Assembly: GCF_029369745.1 (NCBI RefSeq)
Contig: NZ_CP120210.1
Location: 1-64,000 of the forward strand
Source of the DNA: Amycolatopsis sp. QT-25
GTDB taxonomy: Bacteria > Actinomycetota > Actinomycetes > Mycobacteriales > Pseudonocardiaceae
DNA length: 64,000 nt
Reading direction: 5' to 3'
Positions 29,597 to 36,228 of this stretch are shown here, piece by piece. How positions within the stretch are numbered: position 1 is the stretch's first letter; each line of letters starts with the position of its first letter. Below the pieces are notes generated by a model that saw only the letters and a list, made by a program, of their open reading frames with translations, made no database searches and was not told the origin of the DNA. The translations under genes were made by a program, and so were the position numbers.

Positions 29597-30370
29597 TCAG
29601 TTCTTCTTGTCGGCGGAGCTGGTGCTCGGAGCCTGGTGCCCGTTCTTCGGGACGCCGGGCTTCGGAGCGCCGGGGTTCACCGGAGCCGGTCCGGAAGCGG
29701 CGGGCTTCGCGGGAGTGGCCTGTGCCGGCTTCGGAGCAGCCGTGGCCGGAGTGGCCGGAGTGGCCGGAGTGGCCGCGGCCGGAGTTGCCGGCTTCGCGGG
29801 AGTGGCCGAAGTGGCCGGCTTCGCGGGAGGAGCAGGCGGAGCCTTCGGCGGCGCGGGAGCGACCGGCGGCTCCTGCTTGGAACGCAGGGCGTAGGCGGCA
29901 CCGGCACCGACGACCGCGATACCGATCACCCACGGCCAGCGGCGACGCTTGCGCGTCCCCTTGGCTGCGGACTTCGCCTCGACGAGCGCGGCCCTGAAGT
30001 CCTTCTTCGCCGCCTTGAAGTCCTTCTTGCCCCGACGCTTGGACTCGCCGGCGGACTTCGCGGCCAGGATGGCGGCCTTGCGCGCCTTGCGGCCCGGCTT
30101 CCGCATCTCGGAAATCCTGGCCAGCGCCTCCTTACGAGCCGCCTTCGAGCTGCGCTTGAGCTCCTTACGGGTCAGTTCCGTCTTCTTCGCGAGCTTCTTG
30201 CGCGCGCGACGGCTGGTCTTGGCGATCTCACCGGCGCTCTCCGAGAGCTTCTGCTCGGCTACCTCGACGGCGTGGGCGGTGGCTTCCTTACCCGCCTCGA
30301 CGGCACGTTTGCGCAGGCCGAGCGCGCCGGCCTTCGCCGACTCGCTCACCGAATCTGCGGCCCGGGTCAT
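29597..30370 (-). CDS. Lys/Ala-rich (histone H1-like) membrane-anchored protein
   Basis: A 257-residue protein in three parts. About 1-140 is highly basic and Ala/Lys/Arg-rich with KKLAKKTELTRKELKR and KDFKAAKKDFRAAL repeats, resembling the tails of bacterial histone H1-like proteins. About 145-165 is one hydrophobic helix (WPWVIGIAVVGAGAAYAL). The rest is a Pro/Ala/Thr tail with TPATPATPA repeats. ATG 30370 is chosen over GTG 30379 because GAAGAGG lies 8 bases before it. The basic part may bind nucleic acid or acidic polymers at the membrane. No family is recognised. Confidence 0.65.
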   Translation of the reverse strand: MTRAADSVSESAKAGALGLRKRAVEAGKEATAHAVEVAEQKLSESAGEIAKTSRRARKKLAKKTELTRKELKRSSKAARKEALARISEMRKPGRKARKAAILAAKSAGESKRRGKKDFKAAKKDFRAALVEAKSAAKGTRKRRRWPWVIGIAVVGAGAAYALRSKQEPPVAPAPPKAPPAPPAKPATSATPAKPATPAAATPATPATPATAAPKPAQATPAKPAASGPAPVNPGAPKPGVPKNGHQAPSTSSADKKN

Positions 30371-30459
30371 GGCTCTCACCTCTTCAATCGTTTTGATTCC
30401 GCTTCGTTGCTTGTAACCTATCGTGCCCCTTCTCCCCGGATCCTGCCGCAGATGGCACG

Positions 30460-31020
30460 ATGAAGCTCGTGACTGAAAGCAAGGGACCCCTCAGTGGTGG
30501 CGCGTTGAAAGCCACTCTGCACACCAACCAGGGTGACATCAACCTGAACCTGTTCCCCGACCACGCGCCGAAAACGGTCGCGAACTTCGTCGGGCTCGCC
30601 GAGGGCAGCAAGGAGTACACCCAGCCCAACGCGCAGGGTGCGAACTCGGGCCCGTTCTACGACGGGTCGATCTTCCACCGCGTCATCGACGGCTTCATGC
30701 TCCAGGGCGGCGACCCGACCGGCACCGGCCGCGGCGGCCCCGGCTACAAGTTCGGTGACGAGTTCCACCCGGAACTCCAGTTCTCCAAGCCGTATCTGCT
30801 GGCCATGGCCAACGCCGGACCCGGCACCAACGGTTCGCAGTTCTTCATCACCGTCGCGCCGACGACGCACCTCAACTTCAAGCACACCATCTTCGGCGAG
30901 GTCGCGGACCAGGCCTCCCGCGAGGTCGTCGACGCGATCGGCCGCACGGCGACCGGTCCCGCCGACCGTCCGCTCCAGGACATCGTCATCGAGAGGGTCA
31001 GCGTCAGCCGCGAGGGCTGA
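30460..31020 (+). CDS. ppiA: Cyclophilin-type peptidyl-prolyl cis-trans isomerase
   Basis: It catalyses cis-trans isomerisation of prolyl bonds to help folding. The 186-residue cytosolic protein has the cyclophilin fold with FHRVIDGFMLQGGDPTGTGRG near 69-89 (catalytic Arg in FHRV), NAGPGTNGSQFFIT near 123-136 and HTIFGEV. There is no signal peptide. ATG 30460 is used; GTG 30469 is an alternative and neither has a strong ribosome site. It opens the conserved block rhomboid-PH-crgA-pabA-pknB, the same order as in mycobacteria (ppiA before rhomboid). Confidence 0.95.
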   Translation: MKLVTESKGPLSGGALKATLHTNQGDINLNLFPDHAPKTVANFVGLAEGSKEYTQPNAQGANSGPFYDGSIFHRVIDGFMLQGGDPTGTGRGGPGYKFGDEFHPELQFSKPYLLAMANAGPGTNGSQFFITVAPTTHLNFKHTIFGEVADQASREVVDAIGRTATGPADRPLQDIVIERVSVSREG

Positions 31021-31063
31021 TCGTAGAGCCGGTTACGGGGGATTTCGGTAGGTTGGTGGCATC

Positions 31064-32026
31064 GTGAGCCAACCACCGAATCCCCAGTACCAGCAGGCCG
31101 CCATGCCCGGCTGCTGGTGGCACCCGAACCGGCCGACCGGGCTGAGCTGTTCGCGCTGCGAGCGTCCGGCCTGCCCGGACTGCCTGCGCGAAGCGGCCGT
31201 GGGCTTCCACTGCACCGACTGCGTCCAGGCGGGCCGCCAGCAGGATCGCGTCCAGCAGAAGCAGTACCGCGACGCCGGTTACGGCGCGACCACCATCGCC
31301 GGCGCCCGGCCGCCTCGGACGGCCGTCGTGACGCCGGTCCTCCTGGCGATCAACGTCGTCGTCTTCTTCGTCACCGTCGCACTGGCCGGCAGCCTTTCGA
31401 GCAACAACATCTCGGAGTTCTTCCAGCTCGGCAATCTGGACAACGTGCCGACCCTCGCGGGCAACGAATGGTGGCGGATCTTCACCTCGGGGTTCCTGCA
31501 CTTCGGCCTGCTGCACATCGCGAGCAACGCCTTCTCGCTGTGGTTCGTGGGCCGTCCGCTGGAGGTCGCGCTCGGTCGCGTCCCGTTCGCGGTGCTCTAT
31601 CTCGTGTCGATGCTCGGCGGCTCGGCGGCGTGCCTGGTGTTCTCGGACCTCGGCGCCTACCCGGTGGTCGGTGCCTCCGGTGCCATCTTCGGGCTCATCG
31701 GCGCGTACACGGTCATCGTCATCAAACTCAGGCTGAACCCGACCTGGTTGCTGATCATCCTCGGCCTGAACGTCTTCATCACCTTCCAGGTACCGAACAT
31801 CTCGATCCTCGCGCACGCGGGTGGGTTCGTAGCCGGCCTTTTGGTGACCTTCGCGCTGCTCTACGCGCCGGAGAAAGACCGGCTCAAGTGGCAGATCGGC
31901 GGGATCGCGATCGTCGTCGTCGCGATCGTCGGGCTCATCGTCTGGAAGGACACTCAGACGATCTCCGCCGCGTTCTGCGATATCACGTCGATCCAGGGTC
32001 AGCGGGTCTACGGCTGCTACCGGTAA
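31064..32026 (+). CDS. Rhomboid family intramembrane serine protease
   Basis: A 320-residue membrane protein. The N-terminal 55 residues form a Cys/His zinc-binding module (HPNRPTGLSCSRCERPACPDC, FHCTDC). Then follow about six transmembrane helices plus a seventh. The catalytic Ser lies in VGASGAIFGLIGA (near 210) and the catalytic His in LAHAGGFVAGL (near 251). It should cleave membrane-spanning substrates. GTG start 43 bases after the cyclophilin gene. The zinc finger plus rhomboid arrangement is common in actinobacteria. Confidence 0.94.
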   Translation: MSQPPNPQYQQAAMPGCWWHPNRPTGLSCSRCERPACPDCLREAAVGFHCTDCVQAGRQQDRVQQKQYRDAGYGATTIAGARPPRTAVVTPVLLAINVVVFFVTVALAGSLSSNNISEFFQLGNLDNVPTLAGNEWWRIFTSGFLHFGLLHIASNAFSLWFVGRPLEVALGRVPFAVLYLVSMLGGSAACLVFSDLGAYPVVGASGAIFGLIGAYTVIVIKLRLNPTWLLIILGLNVFITFQVPNISILAHAGGFVAGLLVTFALLYAPEKDRLKWQIGGIAIVVVAIVGLIVWKDTQTISAAFCDITSIQGQRVYGCYR

Positions 32027-32030
32027 GTCG

Positions 32031-32240
32031 ATCATCGACATCGACTGCGTTCGACGGGAGTTCACCGCCGGTCCGGCCGTGGCGGGAGACCAGCGGGCGT
32101 GTCGGCACGGCGAAGCGAAGTTCAGCGGCTCGCTGCGGACCTGCGTGGTCGAGATCGACCCGATCTGCTCGCCGGCCTCGCCGTACGAAATCTGCGGGGA
32201 GTACGCGCCACCCGCGGCGGGACCGGCCGTTCCGGGCTGA
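32031..32240 (+). other. Possible short coding remnant or small Cys-rich ORF
   Basis: In the 244-base gap after the rhomboid gene one plus-strand frame reads IIDIDCVRREFTAGPAVAGD, later RTCVVEIDPICSPASPYEIC, and stops at 32240. It has mostly G/C third positions and four Cys in the last 50 residues. A GTG at 32079 would give 53 residues; from 32031 there is no start codon. This looks more like real or recently real coding sequence than chance. It may be a small gene or the 3' remnant of a secreted protein. Confidence 0.3.
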
Positions 32241-32270
32241 TCACACGGCCCTGACGGCAACCGTCCTTTG

Positions 32271-32711
32271 CTACGACAACGCCTGACCCTTGAAGGCGGT
32301 GAGGACGTCCAGGACGTCCCTGGGGTCCTCGCCGAGGTCGATCCGGCCGAACACCAGCAAGTGGTCGCCGGATTCGACCTCGAGGGTCACACTGTCCCGG
32401 CCGAGTCGTCGCGTCGTGCGCAGCCGGAACCGGGCTTCGGTCCAGGAATAGCGGTGCGCGCCACCGACGGTCCTGGCGAGGATTCCGCCGGGCCCGGCCG
32501 CCAGCCGGGGACGGAGCAGGGTGCCGTGCAGGGCGAGCGCTCCCGTGGAGAGCATCGCGACCCCGGTCAGGATCGTGCCGCCGACGTCGCCGCCGATGGC
32601 CAGCCACAGCACACCTGCCAGCAACGCCAGGGTGATCCCCCACGCCACTACCACAACGTTCCGCTGCGGCGCCCACGAGGTGGGGTAGTTATCCACAGGG
32701 GTTATCCACAC
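32271..32711 (-). CDS. PH-domain membrane protein
   Basis: A 146-residue protein with two transmembrane helices (about 18-36 and 42-60) followed by a bacterial PH-like domain (about 70-140, GGAHRYSWTEARFRLRTTRR). It is the equivalent of the gene between the rhomboid and crgA in mycobacteria (Rv0010c type), which lies among cell-division genes; its function is unknown. Starts at GTG 32711 or GTG 32696 are both possible; two perfect DnaA boxes overlap both. The upstream gap to crgA is only 55 bases. Confidence 0.8.
   Translation of the reverse strand: MWITPVDNYPTSWAPQRNVVVVAWGITLALLAGVLWLAIGGDVGGTILTGVAMLSTGALALHGTLLRPRLAAGPGGILARTVGGAHRYSWTEARFRLRTTRRLGRDSVTLEVESGDHLLVFGRIDLGEDPRDVLDVLTAFKGQALS
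32689..32710 (+). promoter_or_regulatory. Two perfect DnaA boxes at the 5' end of the PH-domain gene
   Basis: TTATCCACA occurs at 32689-32697 and again at 32702-32710, the same orientation, 13 bases start to start, a little over one helical turn. These are the only two perfect consensus boxes I noticed as a tandem pair. They overlap the predicted translation start of the minus-strand PH-domain gene. DnaA binding here is inference from the exact consensus. Confidence 0.65.
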
Positions 32712-32721
32712 TGGGGATGAG

Positions 32722-32735
32722 TCACACCGGTGTGA
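32722..32735. promoter_or_regulatory. Perfect 14-bp palindrome (possible operator)
   Basis: TCACACCGGTGTGA is a perfect palindrome in the 55-base gap between crgA and the PH-domain gene, 11 bases upstream of the tandem DnaA boxes. It could bind a dimeric regulator. No regulator gene is nearby. Confidence 0.4.
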
Positions 32736-32766
32736 TCAGGCGTCGAGCCGCCGTCCGGGGTGAGGC

Positions 32767-33033
32767 TCACCGCCACCGCATCGTCATGAGCAAACCGGCG
32801 ATCATCAGCACGAAACCGATGGCGAAGTTCGTGTTGCCCAGATCCGCCATGAAGGGGATCTTGTCGCCCGCGATGTAGTTGACGACCAGCCACATCAGGC
32901 CGACCAGCATGAGGCCGAACATCACGATCTTGTAGAACAGGTTCGACGGGCCCGCCGCCTTGACCTTCACCGGCGTGCGGCGATCGGTCGGCGGGGTGTA
33001 CGCCGTCTTCTTGCGGACCTTGGACTTCGGCAT
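32767..33033 (-). CDS. crgA: Cell division protein CrgA
   Basis: CrgA is a small membrane protein that takes part in septum assembly in actinobacteria, interacting with FtsZ and septal proteins. The 88-residue product begins MPKSKVRKKTAYTPP and has two transmembrane helices (about 34-54 and 69-86), the family layout. The ATG lacks a strong ribosome site but is the family start. It is divergent from the class E sortase gene and sits in the expected place near pabA and pknB. Confidence 0.95.
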   Translation of the reverse strand: MPKSKVRKKTAYTPPTDRRTPVKVKAAGPSNLFYKIVMFGLMLVGLMWLVVNYIAGDKIPFMADLGNTNFAIGFVLMIAGLLMTMRWR

Positions 33034-33187
33034 CGTGTTCCTCGCGTACTGTTCGGCTTCCCTGGTGGCGATGACCCGCTTTCGGGTGCGCAACCAGCGC
33101 CACGTGCACACGTTAACGTAAACGAGCGCCGCTGGGCACCGTCCGGGACCGGTCGATTTCCCGCACTGTGACAATGGTGTCACACAC

Positions 33188-33249
33188 GGTTCGACATGGT
33201 GACGGTTCGACACTGTGCTGGTTCGACACTGCGGCTTGGTTCGAGACTG
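33188..33249 (+). repeat. Four direct repeats (GGTTCGACAYTG) upstream of the class E sortase gene
   Basis: GGTTCGACATGG (33188), GGTTCGACACTG (33204), GGTTCGACACTG (33220) and GGTTCGAGACTG (33238) repeat with a 16, 16 and 18 base period, ending 10 bases before the sortase start codon. An inverted repeat TGTGAC/GTCACA (33167-33172 and 33179-33184) precedes them. The gap 33034-33259 between crgA and the sortase gene contains little else. Iteron-like spacing suggests a multi-site operator; the function is unknown. Confidence 0.6.
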
Positions 33250-33259
33250 AGGAGCTTGC

Positions 33260-34363
33260 GTGGCTGAGCGGGAAGAGCCGGGCGGGGACCGACGGCGGTA
33301 CCCCGAACGACCCCCTGGCGGAGGCCGTCCGGCCCCCCGGCCCAGGCCGGACGCCGCACTGTCGCCGCGTCGCGCCCCTGGAGAGGCGCCCACGCCGCGC
33401 CGGAGGCCGCCGGAAGGACCGCCACCACGGCGCCCGATGGCCGGGCCGCCACCGCGTCGCCGTCCCGCGCCGCCGCCGGGGTCGACCGAGGAGACCGTCG
33501 TCTTCGAACCGGTCGGCGGAGGCACCACGACCGAGGAACGCCCGCCGCCGCGCGAGCTGGGCAAGGGCGGCGCCGCCATCCGGACCGTGGGCGAACTGCT
33601 CATCACCGCCGGCCTGGTGGTGCTGCTGTTCATGGTCTACGAGGTCTACGTGACCGACCTCTTCTCCGCGGGCAAGCAGTCCGAGGCGAGTTCGGAACTC
33701 GACGGCGACTGGTCGAAGGACCGGCAGCTGCACCCCGACCTGGTCGACGGGAAGGCGTTCGCCAGGATCCACATCCCGGTGTTCGGCGCCGACTTCAACT
33801 TCACCATCCAGGAAGGCACCACCGAGGCCGCGCTCGAAGTGGGCCCCGGCCACTACAAGGGCACGGCGCTGCCGGGCGAGCCGGGCAACTTCGCCATCGC
33901 CGGCCACCGCGTCGGCAAGGGCGCGCCGTTCAACGATCTGGACAACCTCGCTTCGTGCGATCAGATCATCATCGAGACGCAGACGGACTTCTACATCTAC
34001 AAGGTGCTGCCCTACAAGGACGAGGTCGAGGGCTGGGCCGCGGGCAAGGGCGCCGACCCGAAGTGCAGGAACGTCGGGACGCTGCGTGATCCGAACGCCG
34101 TGGACGGCGGCGCCTACGGCGAGACCAACGGCCGCCGCATCGTGTTCCCCACCAAGGGCGAGACGGTGAACCCGGTGCCGTACAAGGACCCGGAGATCCT
34201 GCCGAAGGCCGAGCAGGTCTCGCTGCTCACGCTGACGACGTGTCACCCGAAGTTCTCGGCGAAGGAACGGCTCATCATCCACGCGGTGCTGGCTCAGCAG
34301 GTGCCGAAGAACCAGGTCGGCTCCTACGCCGAACTCCTGCCCAAGATCTCGGAGGCGCGCTGA
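33260..34363 (+). CDS. Class E sortase
   Basis: The 367-residue protein has a long Pro/Arg-rich cytoplasmic tail (about 1-105), one transmembrane helix (about 112-133) and an extracellular sortase domain. The catalytic His lies in FAIAGHRVGKGAPF (near 213), the Cys in TLTTCHPKFSAKERL (near 332) and the Arg a few residues later. Class E sortases attach secreted proteins with LAXTG-type signals to the wall or pili of high-GC actinobacteria. GTG start with GAGGAG 6 bases upstream. A 51-residue membrane protein gene overlaps its stop codon. Confidence 0.93.
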   Translation: MAEREEPGGDRRRYPERPPGGGRPAPRPRPDAALSPRRAPGEAPTPRRRPPEGPPPRRPMAGPPPRRRPAPPPGSTEETVVFEPVGGGTTTEERPPPRELGKGGAAIRTVGELLITAGLVVLLFMVYEVYVTDLFSAGKQSEASSELDGDWSKDRQLHPDLVDGKAFARIHIPVFGADFNFTIQEGTTEAALEVGPGHYKGTALPGEPGNFAIAGHRVGKGAPFNDLDNLASCDQIIIETQTDFYIYKVLPYKDEVEGWAAGKGADPKCRNVGTLRDPNAVDGGAYGETNGRRIVFPTKGETVNPVPYKDPEILPKAEQVSLLTLTTCHPKFSAKERLIIHAVLAQQVPKNQVGSYAELLPKISEAR

Positions 34364-34518
34364 TGTACGGCTGGATCTGGCGCAAGCTGCCGGGCCCCTT
34401 CGCGGTGAAGCTCGCGACGGCGGTCGTGCTGGCGCTCGGGATCGTGGCGCTGCTGATGTTCGTCGTCTTCCCGTGGCTGGAGCCACGGCTTTGGTTCAAC
34501 GAAGTGAGTGTCCAGTAG
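34363..34518 (+). CDS. Small single-pass membrane protein after the sortase
   Basis: A 51-residue protein, MYGWIWRKLPGPFAVKLATA followed by a hydrophobic helix and FPWLEPRLWFNEVSVQ. Its ATG overlaps the sortase stop (TGATG), so the two are translationally coupled. Small proteins of this type sit between the sortase and pabA genes in many actinobacteria. Role unknown, perhaps sortase-associated. Confidence 0.75.
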   Translation: MYGWIWRKLPGPFAVKLATAVVLALGIVALLMFVVFPWLEPRLWFNEVSVQ

Positions 34519-35498
34519 CCGCGCGATTCGGCGTCTTCCTCGTTTCCGGACGGTTTCCCGGGCAGGAGGACGCCGATGTCCTGCGCCGGTCGGTCGACGC
34601 CGCCGTCGCCGCCGAGCGGGCCGGGTTCGACGACGTGTGGTTCGCGGAGCACCACTTCATGCCGTACGGCGTCTGTCCGTCCGCGATCACCCTCGCCGCG
34701 CACGTACTGGGCCGCACCGAGCGGATCGTGGTCGGTACCGCGGTGAGCGTGCTGTCGGTCGCGCATCCGGTGGCGCTCGCCGAACAGTGGTCGCTGCTCG
34801 ACGCGGTTTCCGGTGGACGGCTGCGGATCGGCGTCGGCCGGGGCGGGCCCTGGCAGGACCTCGAGGTCTTCGGCACCGGAGCTCCCCGATATGAAACGGG
34901 ATTCGAAGAGAGCCTCGACCTGGTGCTCGCGGCGATGACGGCGGAGACGGTTTCGGCAGGCGGCGACCACTTCCGGTTCCGTGAGGTGCCGATGGTGCCG
35001 CGACCGGAACGCGCTCCGCGCCTGGTCGTGGCCTGCGGGGACGCCGGCTCGCGTGCGGTCCGGCTCGCCGCCGATCGCGGGCTGCCGATGTTGCTCGGCC
35101 TGCACACCGACGACGACGGCAAGATCGAAACCCTCGCCGCGTACGGCGATTCCGCCGCCGAACATGTCTCGACGGTGCTGTGCCAGGTCGGGGACGACGC
35201 GGTGGACGTCGTGCGGTCCGCGCTGCCGGGCTCCCTGAAGGAGGGGTTCGCCGGGCACGTGTATCTCGACGGCAGGCGGGGGCTGGACAAGGATCCGGTG
35301 TCCTACACCGACAAGCTGTGCGAGATGCACCCGATCGGCGGCGTGGAGTACTGCGTCGACAGGCTGGGAACGAGCATCCGGCGTACCGGGGTCTCCCACG
35401 TGATCATGATGGTGGAAGCGTCCGGTACGCCGGAGGGAACGCTCGAGAACATCGCGCGGATCGGGAAAGAGGTCCTGCCCGCGCTGCGGAACTGCTAG
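34473..35498 (+). CDS. LLM-class flavin-dependent oxidoreductase
   Basis: The luciferase-like TIM-barrel protein begins RFGVFLVSGRFPGQEDAD. It has FDDVWFAEHHFMPYG (near 50), GTAVSVLSVAHPVALAEQ, the phosphate-loop-like GVGRGGPWQDLEVFG and PRPERAPRLVVACG. It should use reduced FMN or F420; the substrate is unknown. Homology starts at about 34521 but no ATG/GTG lies there. The in-frame candidates are GTG 34473 (used) and TTG 34491, both inside the preceding small gene. True start uncertain; the 3' end meets a convergent gene with a 4-base overlap. Confidence 0.85.
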   Translation: MAGATALVQRSECPVAARFGVFLVSGRFPGQEDADVLRRSVDAAVAAERAGFDDVWFAEHHFMPYGVCPSAITLAAHVLGRTERIVVGTAVSVLSVAHPVALAEQWSLLDAVSGGRLRIGVGRGGPWQDLEVFGTGAPRYETGFEESLDLVLAAMTAETVSAGGDHFRFREVPMVPRPERAPRLVVACGDAGSRAVRLAADRGLPMLLGLHTDDDGKIETLAAYGDSAAEHVSTVLCQVGDDAVDVVRSALPGSLKEGFAGHVYLDGRRGLDKDPVSYTDKLCEMHPIGGVEYCVDRLGTSIRRTGVSHVIMMVEASGTPEGTLENIARIGKEVLPALRNC

Positions 35499-35887
35499 CA
35501 GTCGCGGAGTTCCGGGCTCTGGTTCAGCAGCTGCCCGCGCACCGAGACGAACGCGCGGTAGCGGTCACTGTCCACTTGGGACGGTTTGAACGCGGCGACC
35601 CGGTGGCAGTTCTGGAACGCCAGCTTGACGCCGAAGTGCCGTTCCAGCCCGCCGCGGATGGAGTCCGAGGCCAGCGCCCGCAGCAGCTGACCGCGTTCGG
35701 CCTCGCTCGGCGGCGGTGTCTCGTTGTCGGCGAACCCGTCGGCCGCGCCCTCGGCCTCCGCGATGACACCGGTGATCACGGTCCAGGCGTACGGCAGGGA
35801 TTCCCGGACACAGGCGACGAATTCGGCGTCGGAGACCTCCCCGCGCTCGGCCTTCTCCAGCAGCGCGGGCGATACATCCAGAGACAT
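35495..35887 (-). CDS. SCO5389 family protein
   Basis: A 130-residue soluble protein beginning MSLDVSPALLEKAERGEVSD and ending SVRGQLLNQSPELRDC, with FADNETPPPSEAERGQLLRA in the middle. This is the pattern of the conserved actinobacterial family named after Streptomyces SCO5389; function unknown. The ATG has a strong GGAGGT site upstream. Its 3' end overlaps the converging oxidoreductase gene by 4 bases. Confidence 0.8.
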   Translation of the reverse strand: MSLDVSPALLEKAERGEVSDAEFVACVRESLPYAWTVITGVIAEAEGAADGFADNETPPPSEAERGQLLRALASDSIRGGLERHFGVKLAFQNCHRVAAFKPSQVDSDRYRAFVSVRGQLLNQSPELRDC

Positions 35888-35908
35888 CGGACCTCCGAGA
35901 GAGACGCG

Positions 35909-36169
35909 GTGAACGTGGGCCGTCTTCCTGACTACTCACCCGCGGGCCAAGCCACAAGAGAAAACGATCATCATCACCACTTTGGCGGAAGCGGTCGTCA
36001 CTTCCAGTGGAAGAGCTTCGTCGCCACGACACAACTGCCCGCCGCGAAAGCCGCCGGAACGGCGAGCTGCAGCGGCGGTGGACCGGTGCAGGTTCAGGCG
36101 TCGTCGAGGGCTTTGACGCCCGGTGGACACACCGCGAACATCGCGGTCTTGGCCTATCTGGGTTCCTGA
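35909..36169 (+). CDS. Possible small gene (about 86 residues), unknown
   Basis: A frame from GTG 35909 reads to 36169 with a coding-like third-position bias in its second half (HFQWKSFVATTQLPAAKAAG, then QASSRALTPGGHTANIAVLA). It ends 6 bases before a strong hairpin shared with the converging fprA gene, which suggests real transcription ending there. Against it, the start lies only 22 bases from the divergent SCO5389-family start, leaving no room for two promoters, and the ribosome site is weak. It may be a small secreted-like protein or a gene remnant. Confidence 0.35.
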   Translation: MNVGRLPDYSPAGQATRENDHHHHFGGSGRHFQWKSFVATTQLPAAKAAGTASCSGGGPVQVQASSRALTPGGHTANIAVLAYLGS

Positions 36170-36174
36170 CCTCT

Positions 36175-36225
36175 TGTGCCGTGAAGGCCTCCCTCCCTGC
36201 CTAGGAAGGAGGCCTTCACGGCACA
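36175..36225. terminator. 18-bp-arm hairpin terminator
   Basis: TGTGCCGTGAAGGCCTCC (36175-36192) pairs perfectly with 36208-36225, with a 15-base loop that can pair further. It lies at the 3' end of fprA (minus strand) and after the small plus-strand frame. Palindromes with a GTGAAGGCCTCC core are, to my knowledge, frequent in Amycolatopsis intergenic DNA. Confidence 0.8.
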
Positions 36226-36228
36226 GGT

